Below are positions 31,279 through 41,369 of a stretch of 64,000 nt of DNA, piece by piece. This DNA is from Hexactinellida sp. DTS-2022 (lineage: Eukaryota > Porifera > Hexactinellida), in assembly GCA_028753945.1 (NCBI GenBank), contig JAPNXP010000017.1, forward strand, positions 1,612,001 to 1,676,000. Reading direction: 5' to 3'. Below the pieces are notes generated by a model, which worked only from the letters and a program-made list of their open reading frames with translations, searched no databases and was not told where the DNA came from. Each line of letters opens with the position of its first letter. The stretch's first letter is position 1. The translations under genes and the position numbers were made by a program.

Positions 31279-32529
31279 ATGGCAGAACGATTTCCAGAAG
31301 TAGCCCTTCCCATAGACCCGGTCGAGGCTCGCATTAACGTTAAGTTCGATCAGCTGATCGTCTGTCTTAACCGCAGACGAGAACAGCTGATCGCTGAGCA
31401 CAGAGGGAGACAGGAGGAGAGACGCGCCGCGACTACAACTCGCATACAAACTCTACAACAGCTGAGCGACTCGAGAGCTCATCTACAAACAGAAATGAAA
31501 GAGAACCTGCTGCACACCATGCGGGACAGAATGGTAGAAGAAATAGAGACTCGAATGGGACAGCTGGAGGTGCCGGAGAGAGAAGTGGAGGTGTTGTTTG
31601 AGTGCGACACTCGACAGCTGGAGGAGACCATCTCTGCACTGGGACAGCTGGCAGAGAGGGAGACAGTTCCAGTTCCAAACTACCCCGCACTCCTACAACC
31701 CCGAATCTCAGTCGGGAAGAGAGGAACAGGTACAGGAGGACTTGGGTGGCCCTATGGTATAGCTTTTGAAGAGAAAACTCAGCTTATCTATATAGCGGAC
31801 GGAAACTCATTTTTAACCAATGGTAGTATTAAAGTATTCTCTGTCACAGGAGAATACATTAATACATTCTGTAAGGGACAACTTGAGAAGCCAGTAGGCA
31901 TAGCGATTAGAGGGGATGAGGTGTATGTTAGTGACATTAGTTCGCATTCCATATTTCACTTTAAGTTGCCAGGATTCCGATTAGTAACTGAAGTGGGTAA
32001 GATAGGAACTGGCATAGGAGAGTTATCTTTTCCTAATGATCTCACTGTAGCTCCTAACGGGTCTGTGTTTGTAGCTGACACAAATAATAACCGGATAGTA
32101 GTCATGACTGATAAACTCACATTCCAACGGACCCTCTCACATGCTAGCATGACATTACCATATGGCGTCAAAGTACTAGACAATGAGGTGTATGTGTTCA
32201 GCTATAGGGATAACCCGTGTATACATGTGTTTTCACAATCTGGTGAGAAACTCCGCTCCCTAATAACTTGTGGCAGACAAGGAAACGAGCAAGTTAAAGA
32301 AGGATACTTCTTCTGTTTCGACAAACAGGAGAATATCCTCATTAGTGACTATTCAGACAATTCCATTAAAGTATTCTCTCAAGAAGGAGCTCTGCTACAC
32401 ACACTGGGATATACGCAACAAGAAGATAATAAAATACAACCCATGGGCATAGTAGTAACTGACACCAATAAGATTATTTGTACTTCTTCTAATCCTTTTA
32501 CAATGTTTGGTTTGCATATTTTCTGTTAA
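31279..32529 (+). CDS. Coiled-coil and NHL-repeat protein, copy B
   Basis: An intact 416-residue gene in the right arm, ATG at 31279, mirror image of copy A (22553-23800). Same architecture: charged coiled coil to about 125, then NHL blades with cores PNDLTVAPNGSVFVAD, YGVKVLDNEVYVFS and ISDYSDNSIKVFS. Replacements relative to copy A cluster in the propeller (for example SDISSHS for SDRRLHS, and GTGIGELSF for GTGRVEFNS); the coiled coil is almost unchanged, so the two proteins could still hetero-oligomerise. Reading frame and flanks are intact, so both copies look functional. Confidence 0.88.
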   Translation: MAERFPEVALPIDPVEARINVKFDQLIVCLNRRREQLIAEHRGRQEERRAATTTRIQTLQQLSDSRAHLQTEMKENLLHTMRDRMVEEIETRMGQLEVPEREVEVLFECDTRQLEETISALGQLAERETVPVPNYPALLQPRISVGKRGTGTGGLGWPYGIAFEEKTQLIYIADGNSFLTNGSIKVFSVTGEYINTFCKGQLEKPVGIAIRGDEVYVSDISSHSIFHFKLPGFRLVTEVGKIGTGIGELSFPNDLTVAPNGSVFVADTNNNRIVVMTDKLTFQRTLSHASMTLPYGVKVLDNEVYVFSYRDNPCIHVFSQSGEKLRSLITCGRQGNEQVKEGYFFCFDKQENILISDYSDNSIKVFSQEGALLHTLGYTQQEDNKIQPMGIVVTDTNKIICTSSNPFTMFGLHIFC

Positions 32530-32832
32530 TTCTTAATTAATTGAATATTAAATTATTAATACATAACATAACTAACTAAAGTAACATTAAAATTATTATC
32601 CAGGGGCCAGTGTAATAATATTTTCATTATATACGTACTTATTTATGAAAATAAAGTTTGCAAAAACTGATTGTGTTTCAGAGTTATTTCTCATTAATTT
32701 CTGAGAAAAGAACAAAATAATGTTTTAATACTACGTATTAAGTATATAAATTTTTTTTTTTTGATAATAGTGTTTCAAATGGGTTATTGTAATAAATTAT
32801 TATAAAAACAAAGTTTGTTAACGCCATTAATA

Positions 32833-33283
32833 CGAACACTATTTCAGGCCCCTTCAAAGCCTTTTCAATACAAATGATATCGGTTATTAAATATTCCGGA
32901 TAAGGCGAACACATTTTGACGGCGCCTGGTGTTCGTACTATACTAACGAGGTTCTACTGTATTTAGTTATACAGTCAATATTTGGCTAAAGTCTTCTGGA
33001 CACAATAAATAAACAAATTCAATGCATAACAAAGTTAGTTTGGTGGTAATTACTAAGATAGCCTTGGAATATCTGACTTAACATAATATTTGTGTGTGTC
33101 GGTCGATACACCACTAAATATAGTAGATAGGAGAATATTGGATTGAAAATAATGAACAAAATCAGAAACAAATCAGAGATAAATATACATACAAGCAAAA
33201 AGCAAATATCAACATGATAAAGCATATTCGGAAATCAACCTAAATAGCATAAATATATCCACACTGCAATAAAATATTTTCCT
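32833..33283. other. Spacer with partial pogo-like MITE
   Basis: Positions 32833-32960 are the right part of a pogo/Tigger-like MITE (GGCGCCTGGTGTTCGTACTA, ending CTACTG), abutting the end of the inverted-duplication arm. The remainder to the RPE gene is AT-rich with nothing recognised. Confidence 0.55.
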
Positions 33284-33976
33284 TCAAACCGGTTTAACAA
33301 CGAACTTATTAACGCTAGCCCTCAGCAGCTCAATAACAGCCTTCGGATCATCCGACTTTACGACCGCAGTCCCGGCCACAATAAGGTTAGCTCCCGAGGC
33401 GGCGGCTACCTCTATTGTCTCGGTATTAATTCCCCCGTCAACCTCTATGTTGAGGGTGTGGTGGGATTTTCTCAACTGTTCTACCTTTGGCATCATGCTG
33501 TGAATGAAGCTCTGCCCCCCGAACCCCGGGTACACGGTCATTATCAATACGAGGTCAACTTGATCCAGAAATGGTAGCACCCTGTCCAAGGGAGTGTCTG
33601 GGGAGACTCCAATTCCCACTTCCATCCCCTTAGCGCGGATCCGCTTAATCAGCTCTACGGGATTCTGCGTGGCTTCAATGTGAAACACGTAGCTGTTGGC
33701 TCCCGCCTCGGCCATGTCGTCCACCCACCTCTCGGGCTCGGACACCATCATGTGCATATCAAAGTACACATTCGGTAGCTTAGCTCGCAGACACTTCACA
33801 ACGGGAGCCCCGAATGTGAGGTTTGGCACAAAGTGTCCGTCCATAACATCCAGATGCAGGTAGTCAGCTCCGGCCGCTAGCAGGCGCTCGCACTCCTGGG
33901 CCAGACAGGAGAGGTCGGAGTTAAGAATGGAGGGTCCTATCTGACAGCTGGGACAGGGGGATGATTTGAGAGCCAT
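33284..33976 (-). CDS. RPE: Ribulose-phosphate 3-epimerase
   Basis: A 230-residue TIM-barrel enzyme interconverting ribulose-5-phosphate and xylulose-5-phosphate in the pentose phosphate pathway. Diagnostic segments are present: GPSILNSDLSCL, HLDVMDGHFVPNLTFG (metal-binding His and Asp), FDMHMMVSEPERW, MTVYPGFGGQSFI and EVDGGINTET. Full length for the family, single exon, ATG at 33976. The next genes upstream (SDF2 and DDX42) are on the same strand and separately promoted. Confidence 0.95.
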   Translation of the reverse strand: MALKSSPCPSCQIGPSILNSDLSCLAQECERLLAAGADYLHLDVMDGHFVPNLTFGAPVVKCLRAKLPNVYFDMHMMVSEPERWVDDMAEAGANSYVFHIEATQNPVELIKRIRAKGMEVGIGVSPDTPLDRVLPFLDQVDLVLIMTVYPGFGGQSFIHSMMPKVEQLRKSHHTLNIEVDGGINTETIEVAAASGANLIVAGTAVVKSDDPKAVIELLRASVNKFVVKPV

Positions 33977-34098
33977 TACCCTAACTACGGATATGGTAGG
34001 TAGATATTTATACTAACTAATGTTACAGCATGACAGCATTCTATAAGAATCATTAACACAGTACAGAATCAAAACCTAGAATTGTCCTATGTATATTC

Positions 34099-34743
34099 CT
34101 ACAACTCTTCATGCTGGTGATTAGCCTCTCCTCCAGTATACTCTATAAGGACTCCCTCCTCCACTGTCCACTGGTTCTCCTTCTGTCTTTTCGCGAAACC
34201 ACATACCTCCTTCTGTCCCGCGATGGGCCGTCCGTAGGTGTCCCCCGGCACGTGCAGGTACATATCAGTGAGGGCGTGTCTCAGCCGCACCCTGTCCTTC
34301 TTGTTCCAGAACATTCCAGAACATTCTAGAACCCAGTAGTCCCCCGCGTCGCCCTCCCTGTTCTCCCCGAAGCAGCTGATCTCCTGGTTGTGGCTCAGCG
34401 GAGACGTGAAGTAGTGGCTGTGCAGAAACAGCTTGGTGGCGCTGTGCTGCAGCACCAGCTTGTCGCCGCAGGAGAGACGGGCCCCGCGGCGGCACTGCCT
34501 CTCGTGCGGCCCCCGCAGCACCCAGTAGCTGTTCACGTCGTCCATGGAGGCGACAGCTGTCACCGTCTGTTGGCCGCTCCCGCTCCCGCCCCCGTACTTA
34601 ACCTCGTGCGAATGCAAACGCACGTTCTGGCCGAAGTTAAGGAGCTTTATGAGGGAGCCACACGTCACGAAGCTGTCAGCTGTCAGACTCAGTTCCAGCT
34701 GAGAGAGCAGCAAGCAGAGTGCCAGACAAAACCTAAGGGACAT
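34099..34743 (-). CDS. SDF2: SDF2-like ER protein with MIR domain
   Basis: A 214-residue secretory-pathway protein from the ATG at 34743. Residues 1-21 form a signal peptide (LRFCLALCLLLSQL). The body is a MIR beta-trefoil with conserved patches VTCGSLIKLLN, RLHSHEVKYG, SGQQ and DYWVLE as in SDF2/SDF2L1. The C-terminus is HEEL, an ER-retention variant of KDEL. SDF2-family proteins work with ER HSP40/BiP and protein O-mannosylation. The frame stays open upstream of 34743 to an in-frame ATG at 34854, but only the inner start gives a signal peptide. Confidence 0.92.
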   Translation of the reverse strand: MSLRFCLALCLLLSQLELSLTADSFVTCGSLIKLLNFGQNVRLHSHEVKYGGGSGSGQQTVTAVASMDDVNSYWVLRGPHERQCRRGARLSCGDKLVLQHSATKLFLHSHYFTSPLSHNQEISCFGENREGDAGDYWVLECSGMFWNKKDRVRLRHALTDMYLHVPGDTYGRPIAGQKEVCGFAKRQKENQWTVEEGVLIEYTGGEANHQHEEL

Positions 34744-34901
34744 TCTCTGGGAGAGAAGTGAATGTGGGATACACAGGTGCTTATAGGAACCAATATTATA
34801 TTCATAAAAAAATGAATCAATAACCTTACTTGCTTCATTCCTGTATTGTTTCAAGCAATTTAAAATACTTTAAATTGATACTAATTGTATAAACTAGTGT
34901 G

Positions 34902-37163
34902 TTAGGAGTCCCATCTCTTCTTCTTCTTGGGAGCTGGTTTTATAAACTGCGCTTCGTCCTTAGACTCCTGGTTCTGCTTCGGGATCTTATCTTTCTCAGT
35001 CGGCTCTTCGCAGTCGAAGCGAGATTTCCTCTGTGGCATTTGAGGCGCCATATCTTTGGTGTCTACTGCATCAGCTGTTGGTGGGACAGTAACATTAGAT
35101 TTTATTGAAGACGTAGAAGCCAGATCTGATCCCGCGGTGGCCTTAATGAACTTAGTTTTGTACTGCGTGTGGTACATCTCCATGCGGCTGGTGAGAGGGC
35201 CGCTCTGCTGGGGCGCGGCGGGCGCGGCGTCAGTGCACCCGAGTCCGGGACGCAGTCGCTTCTTGTCCGGCATCTTCTTGCCTCTGCCGAACCCGAACAC
35301 GCGTCTGTTGCGCTTAAACGTTGCTATCTGCATGGCTAGCGACAGCAGCTCCGGGGGCACCTCTTGGTTCACGCCCTCCAAATTCCGAACGAGGTCTCCT
35401 GCGAAAACTTTGTCCTTGCCCGTCACGAGTGTGTACGCGTCTCCCTTCTCCCCCGCCCTGCCCGTGCGCCCAATCCGATGCGTGTGAGTGTCTATCGTTT
35501 TAGCCACGTCGTAGTTGACAACGGTTTTGACGTGTGGGATGTCTAGCCCGCGAGATGCCACGTCAGTAGCCACCAACAGCGGCTCCTCCTTCCGCTTAAA
35601 CTTCCCAATAACGCTGTCCCGCGATCCCTGGTCCATCTCCCCGTGCAGCAGCAAGGCGGTTATGTCCCTACTCCGTAGCCTGCTCGCCAACAGCTCGGAG
35701 TTAGCTCGCTTCGTCACAAACACGATTACGCTCCCCACGGAGCAGAGCCCCACGATGTGTCCCGTCAGCCACTCCCACTTATCCTCGTCTCTGCCGAGCA
35801 TAACCACGTGCTGACTCACGTCCTCGTTCGCCTCCCCCGCCACGCCCACGCAGATGCGCACCGGATCCGTGAGGGCCTCTCTGGCTAGCGACTCCACTCG
35901 CTTGCGGAAAGTAGCGCTGAACATGACCGCCTGTCTGTCGGGACGCACGTTAAACACGATACTGCGCACCTGCGCCTCGAACCCCAAGTCGAACATCCTA
36001 TCGGCCTCGTCCACCACTAGGAATGTGGCCCTCAGAAGGTTGGTGGATTTGGATTTAATCATATCAATCATTCTCCCCGGGGTGGCTATAACTATTTCGG
36101 GCGCCTCCTTGAGAGCCTTGGTCTGCTCCCAGCGACTGGCCCCCCCGTACACCGGACAGCACCCGATGTTGTACGGCTTGCAGAACCGCTTGGCGACGTG
36201 GTATATCTGCTGACAGAGCTCCCGCGTGGGACACAGGATGAGCCCGATGGGACCCTCCCCCTGTTTCATCTCCTCCTGGTCCAACACGTGCACTATAAGC
36301 GGCAGCAGGTACCCCAGCGTCTTGCCGGAGCCGGTCTGCGCTATCCCTATTATGTCCCGGCCCTCCATCGCGGCGGGCAGCGCCTGCATCTGAATGGGCA
36401 GCGGCTGTGAGTACTGGCTCTTCGCGAGGATAGCGGTCAGCTCCTGGCTGAGACCGAGGTACCCGAAGGAGACGCAGGGGGAGCAGGGCTTAGCGCCCGA
36501 GACCCTGAGTCCGTAGCACTCCCTCAGGGCGTACACCTCCTTGCGAGTCAGCTGCTTAACGTCGCTGTGCACCTGGTAGAAGTTCTTCTCGAAGGGCGCG
36601 TAGTCGATCTCCTCATGGTTGGTGCGTGGGAGCGGTTCTATCAGCTTCGGCTTGTCGGGGGGAGAGACCGGAAACCCGTCCGAATCGTACTCCACCTCCT
36701 CGTCGTCGGAGCCGCCCGGGGGCAGCCGAGCGGCCTGCTCCTCCAGGAACCGGAAGTAGGTCTCCTGGTCGTCCGCCTGCTCGATGTCCTCGCGCACGGC
36801 CCTGCGGCTGTTTTCCGCGCCGGCCTGCTGCGTCACCTGGTCCTGTATCGACGTCATGAATGCGTCCAGGGTGTCCTCCTGGCTGTCCTCGTCGGATTGG
36901 CGAGCGGGCTTGTCGGGGGCGGGGTCTTCGTCGCTGCTGGAGCGATTGAAGTATTCCTCCTCTGAGAGGAAGCGCGGCTTCTTGTCGGGGGGGATTGGGG
37001 TGGTGGGGTGCTTGTAGGGCGCGGTTGTGTCCGGGGAGTACTCGGGGGGCGGGACAGCCTTCCTCTTTACGGAGGAGGAGAGGGGGTTGGTACCGAACCT
37101 GGTCTCCTTGGAAGAGGGGAGAGAGAACCCGGAGAACCCCATGCCACGTCTGCCACCAGACAT
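34902..37163 (-). CDS. DDX42: DEAD-box RNA helicase DDX42
   Basis: A 753-residue helicase with the DDX42-type N-terminus (GFSGFSLPSSKE, SEEEYFNRSSSDEDP, DPLDAFM-like EDTLDAFMTSI). Motifs: Q-motif QPLPIQMQ, motif I AQTGSGKT (275-282), Ia PTRELCQQ, Ib TPGR, II DEAD (385-388), III SAT (416-418), IV-V ATDVASRGLD and VI HRIGRTGR (562-569). DDX42 associates with SF3B1 in U2 snRNP biogenesis. The C-terminal 130 residues are low-complexity and end in a basic KKKKRWDS. Single exon, ATG at 37163. The GC content of its coding DNA is clearly above that of the flanks. Confidence 0.95.
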   Translation of the reverse strand: MSGGRRGMGFSGFSLPSSKETRFGTNPLSSSVKRKAVPPPEYSPDTTAPYKHPTTPIPPDKKPRFLSEEEYFNRSSSDEDPAPDKPARQSDEDSQEDTLDAFMTSIQDQVTQQAGAENSRRAVREDIEQADDQETYFRFLEEQAARLPPGGSDDEEVEYDSDGFPVSPPDKPKLIEPLPRTNHEEIDYAPFEKNFYQVHSDVKQLTRKEVYALRECYGLRVSGAKPCSPCVSFGYLGLSQELTAILAKSQYSQPLPIQMQALPAAMEGRDIIGIAQTGSGKTLGYLLPLIVHVLDQEEMKQGEGPIGLILCPTRELCQQIYHVAKRFCKPYNIGCCPVYGGASRWEQTKALKEAPEIVIATPGRMIDMIKSKSTNLLRATFLVVDEADRMFDLGFEAQVRSIVFNVRPDRQAVMFSATFRKRVESLAREALTDPVRICVGVAGEANEDVSQHVVMLGRDEDKWEWLTGHIVGLCSVGSVIVFVTKRANSELLASRLRSRDITALLLHGEMDQGSRDSVIGKFKRKEEPLLVATDVASRGLDIPHVKTVVNYDVAKTIDTHTHRIGRTGRAGEKGDAYTLVTGKDKVFAGDLVRNLEGVNQEVPPELLSLAMQIATFKRNRRVFGFGRGKKMPDKKRLRPGLGCTDAAPAAPQQSGPLTSRMEMYHTQYKTKFIKATAGSDLASTSSIKSNVTVPPTADAVDTKDMAPQMPQRKSRFDCEEPTEKDKIPKQNQESKDEAQFIKPAPKKKKRWDS

Positions 37164-37360
37164 GCCACTCTATACTATGTTATGTGGACTATGGACAAGC
37201 GAGTTAGTAGTAGAATCAATCAGTTCTGTGATTAGTTCAAAATGGAAGAATATTTCAATTCAAATTCAAATATGAACTCAATTAAGAGATTGATAAGAAA
37301 ATCAAATTCAACACTTGATTAAAACTAGTGGGGTAAAATCAACTAAGAACGGAACATGTG

Positions 37361-39500
37361 TTATAGAGTGCCTTCGTGTGATAAATCGTGCCTAGTAGCA
37401 GTTAGACTGCTCTGGAATGCAGGGTTAATGGGTGCGGGTATGTACGAATCTGGTGTAGCTACCAACTCTTTGACGATCTCGAAACAATTGGGGCCCGCTT
37501 GTTTCCAAATCAAGACTCGTCTGTCGTTGGAGGACGCTATCAGCATGTCTCCGGTTATGTTCCAGTGCACGCGCCACACCTCCACCTGCTTGTCGCTCTC
37601 GCGCAGAACGATCGGCTGGTACGTGTAGTGAAACTCTATCGGTAAACTCCCGTTATAGGATATATCGAATACTCGCTTATAACGTTTAGAAATACGTACA
37701 GTAGACTCCCGTTATAGCAAGTCAAGTACCAGTTATATATTTTCAAGACGGGTAAATTAATTGATTCTCCTCGCATATAACGAACTCCGCTTATATCAAG
37801 CAACCTAGGGGCCCTTGGACTTTGTTTGAACGAAAATTACTGTAATTCATCCTAGCTCAATCCCAATAAAATAATATTAAAAGTGCTGTAAGAACATTCC
37901 CAATATTAATATCAGAAAACTGCTACGTAATAGGTATTTACCAGATTCGGCAGTGGCAGCCTCCGTGGGTTTAATCTTAACCACGAAGAGTCCCTGTCCG
38001 CCCACAGCCAGGGAGTGGTAGCTGCGTCCCATCCAGGGGGCAAAGCTGACGTCATTAACCTTCCGGAACATAGTCTCTGTCTGCTCGTCTATCACAGATC
38101 TCCACGTGTTGGTGGGTCTAGCATAGCGGTACATAATGATGTGATACAGTGGAAGCGGTATATAATGTGATACATACAGTGGAAGCGAATAATCGGGAGA
38201 CGGATAATAAGGTAATTCAGTTAATCGGAAACGAAATTAATAACCGAATTCGTGGCCAATTCAGTAGAACCCGTCTAATCCGACGCTCATTGGAATAAGG
38301 AAAAACTGTCGGTTCTGCTGAATTACGGATCATAGAGGGTCGGATTATCCAGGTTCTACTCTAGTATAATTTACAGCGGATAAGAATATCCGCTTAACAG
38401 TTGGCTCACTTGTGCAGCTGGAACACGCCCAGGTGTCTGGCCGTGGCGGAGGCCTGCTCGTCCGACCCGACGGCTATCAGGGCCGGGAAGAGACTGGACT
38501 GGGACCAGCAGACGGAGGAGGCGCTGTGCAGCGTCTGGAACTCGTGCGAGAGAGTCCAGTCGTTGAGACGCATTATGTCCTTAGCCTCGTATATGCGCAC
38601 ACAGCCGTTATGCGCACAGGCCGCGAACTGCAGGCCCCAGTAGTGGGGACTGAACTGCACGTCGCTTATGCTAGTCTGACTGTCGCTACGCGTAACCTCC
38701 TTCTCCCACTGAAGCGAGTGCTTCCCTACATACAACCATTTCAGATTTCAGAGACAAGACTTATGTAGAGATATCCATGGCATTATTTGGTTAAATAAGC
38801 TCTCTTTTGTCGAGCCAACAATCCCCCATAGAAATTATTACAATTATCCTGATTACGGTGTCAATTAAACCACGGTGCCAACTGATAGAACACAGACATT
38901 TCGATACACGAATAAACCCCCGTCTCATGTATGAAATAGCCGTGTATCGAACTGTGGATATTCCTATTCCCACCTGAGGGGTCCGCTATCGCCTTCTCTT
39001 GCCAGATGCTGACGCAGCAGTCGAATGAGCAGGTTGCCAGCAGCTGTCCGAACTGCGGATGCGACCAATCCAGTCGCCAGATGGGGCCCTTGTGCGCGAG
39101 GAACTTAGCGGTGCACTCCCACTGACCGTCCGACTTTGTGTCCCAGACACACACGCGTTGGTCAGCCGAGCAGGTGGCCAGTCTCTGCCCTGCAGAGAGT
39201 ATAAATAGAGGAGTAGTTGGGAAATAAATCAAGTATACAAAATGAGAATAATCTACAATAACTACTTATGGCTTTAGCAATATAAATTCAGATACAAAAT
39301 GGTTGAAAATGCCTTTTGTAAGATTTGTAAGATAAGAAATAAATCTAAAATAGAAAGCCATAATACCCACCATATATAACATAAAACTAACCACTGAAGT
39401 CAAAAGCAGCGTCATGGATGGTATCCTCGTGAGAAGTTGGGATTACCGTTTCTACAACTGAGGATTGTGAAGCGTCTATCATAGGTGTTTTCTCTGCCAT
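37361..39500 (-). CDS. SEH1L: Nucleoporin SEH1 (WD-repeat), five exons
   Basis: Exons by eye: 39500-39392, 39189-38974, 38725-38410, 38117-37942 and 37635-37361. They join in frame to 363 residues (human about 360). WD blades are recognisable: ATCSADQRVCVWD, WRLDWSHPQFGQLLATCSFD, VQFSPHYWGLQFAACAHNG, VRIYEAKDIMRL, LIAVGSDEQAS and VWRVHWNITGDMLIASSND. SEH1 is an open propeller shared by the Y-complex of the nuclear pore and the GATOR2 complex of TORC1 signalling. Introns 3 and 4 are largely MITE sequence. The N-terminus has an extra 20 residues of low complexity before the first blade. Confidence 0.92.
37699..37842. repeat. Pogo/Tigger-like MITE in SEH1 intron 4
   Basis: CAGTAGACTCCCGTTATAGC at the left; the right end is degraded (AAAATTACTG). 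Carries CGAACTCCGCTTATATCAAG in the middle. A second fragment (AAACTCCCGTTATAGG) lies just beside it at about 37654, next to the exon 5 acceptor. Confidence 0.6.
38262..38361. repeat. Tigger-like MITE in SEH1 intron 3
   Basis: Inverted ends CAGTAGAACCCGTCTAATCC and GGATTATCCAGGTTCTACT with the TAATCCGACGCTC tract typical of Tigger termini; 100 bp. Related short fragments precede it from 38150. Confidence 0.65.
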
Positions 39501-39744
39501 TCTAGCTCAGTAAAGCAAGAATCTAGCAACAAAAGGGGACACAGGAATGCAATATAAAGGTTTATCTCACGATTTTTAGGATGATCTAACTATAATTTCA
39601 TCAGATAATCAAACTCGTGAACAATTAAATTTGAATTAATAAAAAGTTAAAAACATTTCCAGGTATCGATTAATTCTGATACGTTTGCAGATTGCAATAC
39701 TATAGCCTATATAAACAGATCCATAAGGAAGTTCATAAAGTAAA

Positions 39745-41055
39745 ATGCTAAAACATGTCTCAGTTCTTATAACTTTATTGTCAATTTGGCAAACACACTC
39801 CATGAGTGATCAGCTGTTCTCCAATCCATCTGGCACAGAATTGGAGCACGACATTACTCACGTCATCCCTTACAGAAGCAAGCGACAGCAAACCGATACA
39901 AACTCCACTCAGCTGCAGAACATAACTCTCATTGACAACCACGACTACTACACTTCCCACCTGTACCCGCCTGCTACTAACAAGCTCTCAGAGGTCTGGA
40001 TAGAGCTGTCTCCCCTCTCACACACACAGCACTACTACCTGTCCAACGGGTACTTCATAGCGCAGAGCTTCCAGCTGGAATTCCCATTCCCTTTCTACGG
40101 ACAGGACATCAGTCGGCTCTACGTCACTACTCACGGGTTTATTAGCACCGCCCCGTACGTACACACCCTCTTGCCATACTCACAGTACATAGCGCCGTTC
40201 TCTGCCAACTTCAATCCCAACCAGTCTAGCCTCTCTGCCATACACGTGCTATCAGAGACAAGCAGGTTTATCGTGCAATGGGATCAGCTGTTTCTCAATG
40301 GCTCCAACCAAACAGAGCCGTACACATTTCAAGCTCAGCTGTTCCCCTGTGGACAGATCAGGTTTGCTTACCAGAAGGCTCCTCTCACGGTGCAGCAAGC
40401 CAACCAGTCGACATACAATTCTTTCATTGGACTAGCTGATGGTATGATTTGGCATACTTTCGTATACACTTATATCATACACTTCCATGACGTCACACTC
40501 TCCCACACAACTAACCTGGAAGGCAGTGTGTACTACATGAACCCGCTCCCCTCGTGTGCGCAGGCTGCTAACATAGATCAGTGCAGGAATATATCATGCG
40601 CTACAGAGTTCACCTGTAGCTGGTGTCAGAGAACAAACAAGTGCATACACTCAGAATCCAGTTTAGCTTGGAGAATCAGAAATGCCTGCCCGGTTCAATA
40701 CCAGGTTATATTCTCTAGCTGTCCCTCAGACCCCGCAACAACCTTCCTGCCTAGTTGCTACTCAGGTAGATCCACCTCTCCGCCCCCTACTATTCCTACA
40801 GATACTATTGTAGCTGTAACTTACAACACAGCTCGGTCCGACTCCGACCTAGCCATACGCGTGGGGCTCCCTGTGGCCGCCGTGCTGCTGCTCTTGCTGT
40901 TGGTAGCTGGGATCGCAACCGCACTAGCAGTTGTGTGGGTACTGAGGGGTAGGGGGAAACCATGGATAGTTACTGCTCGCAAACTGTCTTTCTCTGAGGA
41001 AGTAATATTAGAGCCAGAGGACGCAAAACAAACCGAGATGAACGAATATTCATAA
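39745..41055 (+). CDS. Plexin-domain-containing-like type I membrane protein
   Basis: A 436-residue single-exon protein resembling PLXDC1/2 (TEM7 family). Residues 1-19 are a signal peptide. A nidogen-like extracellular region follows (FPFPFYGQDISRLYVTTHGF, about 113-132, and FIVQWDQLFLNGSNQ). A PSI domain spans about 280-326 with the cysteine pattern C-x3-C..C-x5-C-x2-C..C. A Ser/Thr/Pro-rich stalk leads to one transmembrane helix (374-399) and a 37-residue cytosolic tail. Several N-glycosylation sequons are present. PLXDC proteins bind extracellular ligands such as PEDF in vertebrates; the ligand here is unknown. Confidence 0.85.
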   Translation: MLKHVSVLITLLSIWQTHSMSDQLFSNPSGTELEHDITHVIPYRSKRQQTDTNSTQLQNITLIDNHDYYTSHLYPPATNKLSEVWIELSPLSHTQHYYLSNGYFIAQSFQLEFPFPFYGQDISRLYVTTHGFISTAPYVHTLLPYSQYIAPFSANFNPNQSSLSAIHVLSETSRFIVQWDQLFLNGSNQTEPYTFQAQLFPCGQIRFAYQKAPLTVQQANQSTYNSFIGLADGMIWHTFVYTYIIHFHDVTLSHTTNLEGSVYYMNPLPSCAQAANIDQCRNISCATEFTCSWCQRTNKCIHSESSLAWRIRNACPVQYQVIFSSCPSDPATTFLPSCYSGRSTSPPPTIPTDTIVAVTYNTARSDSDLAIRVGLPVAAVLLLLLLVAGIATALAVVWVLRGRGKPWIVTARKLSFSEEVILEPEDAKQTEMNEYS

Positions 41056-41345
41056 GGAGCGATGCATGTTACTAAACAAGTATTTTATGTATCTAAGTTC
41101 TTAGTTATTAACTATTTGTAAGTTCCTCTTTGCCAAGATAATTAGGAGAGCAAAATCGAGTTTGCAATTTAATTAATAGCAATTTCAAAATATGAATTTA
41201 ATTCATAAGGAGCGATGCATGTATCTAAGTTCTTAGTTTAATATTAACTATTTGTAACTTGAAAACTAACTTCCTTTTTGCCAAGAGAATTAGGAGAGCA
41301 AAATCGAGTTTGCAATTTAATTAATAGCAATTTCAAAATATGAAA
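41048..41345. repeat. Two-copy tandem duplication of 153 bp at the PLXDC-like 3' end
   Basis: Unit 1 is 41048-41200 and unit 2 starts at 41201 with ATTCATAAGGAGCGATGCAT. They share GAGAGCAAAATCGAGTTTGC and ATTTCAAAATATGAA. The first unit begins at the last codons of the CDS, so the duplication copied the stop-codon region and 3' flank. Copies differ by small indels. Confidence 0.85.
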
Positions 41346-41369
41346 TTAAACCAATCGGCTATTATAGCA

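Larger units (their letters stand above)
29751..32832. repeat. Inverted duplication, right arm (about 3.1 kb)
   Basis: Inverted match of 22256-24755. It starts at GTTAATTGCTATTA (29751) and ends at CGCCATTAATA (32832). It is longer than the left arm because it holds the MITE at 29765-29990 and a full 30214-30551 element. Confidence 0.9.
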
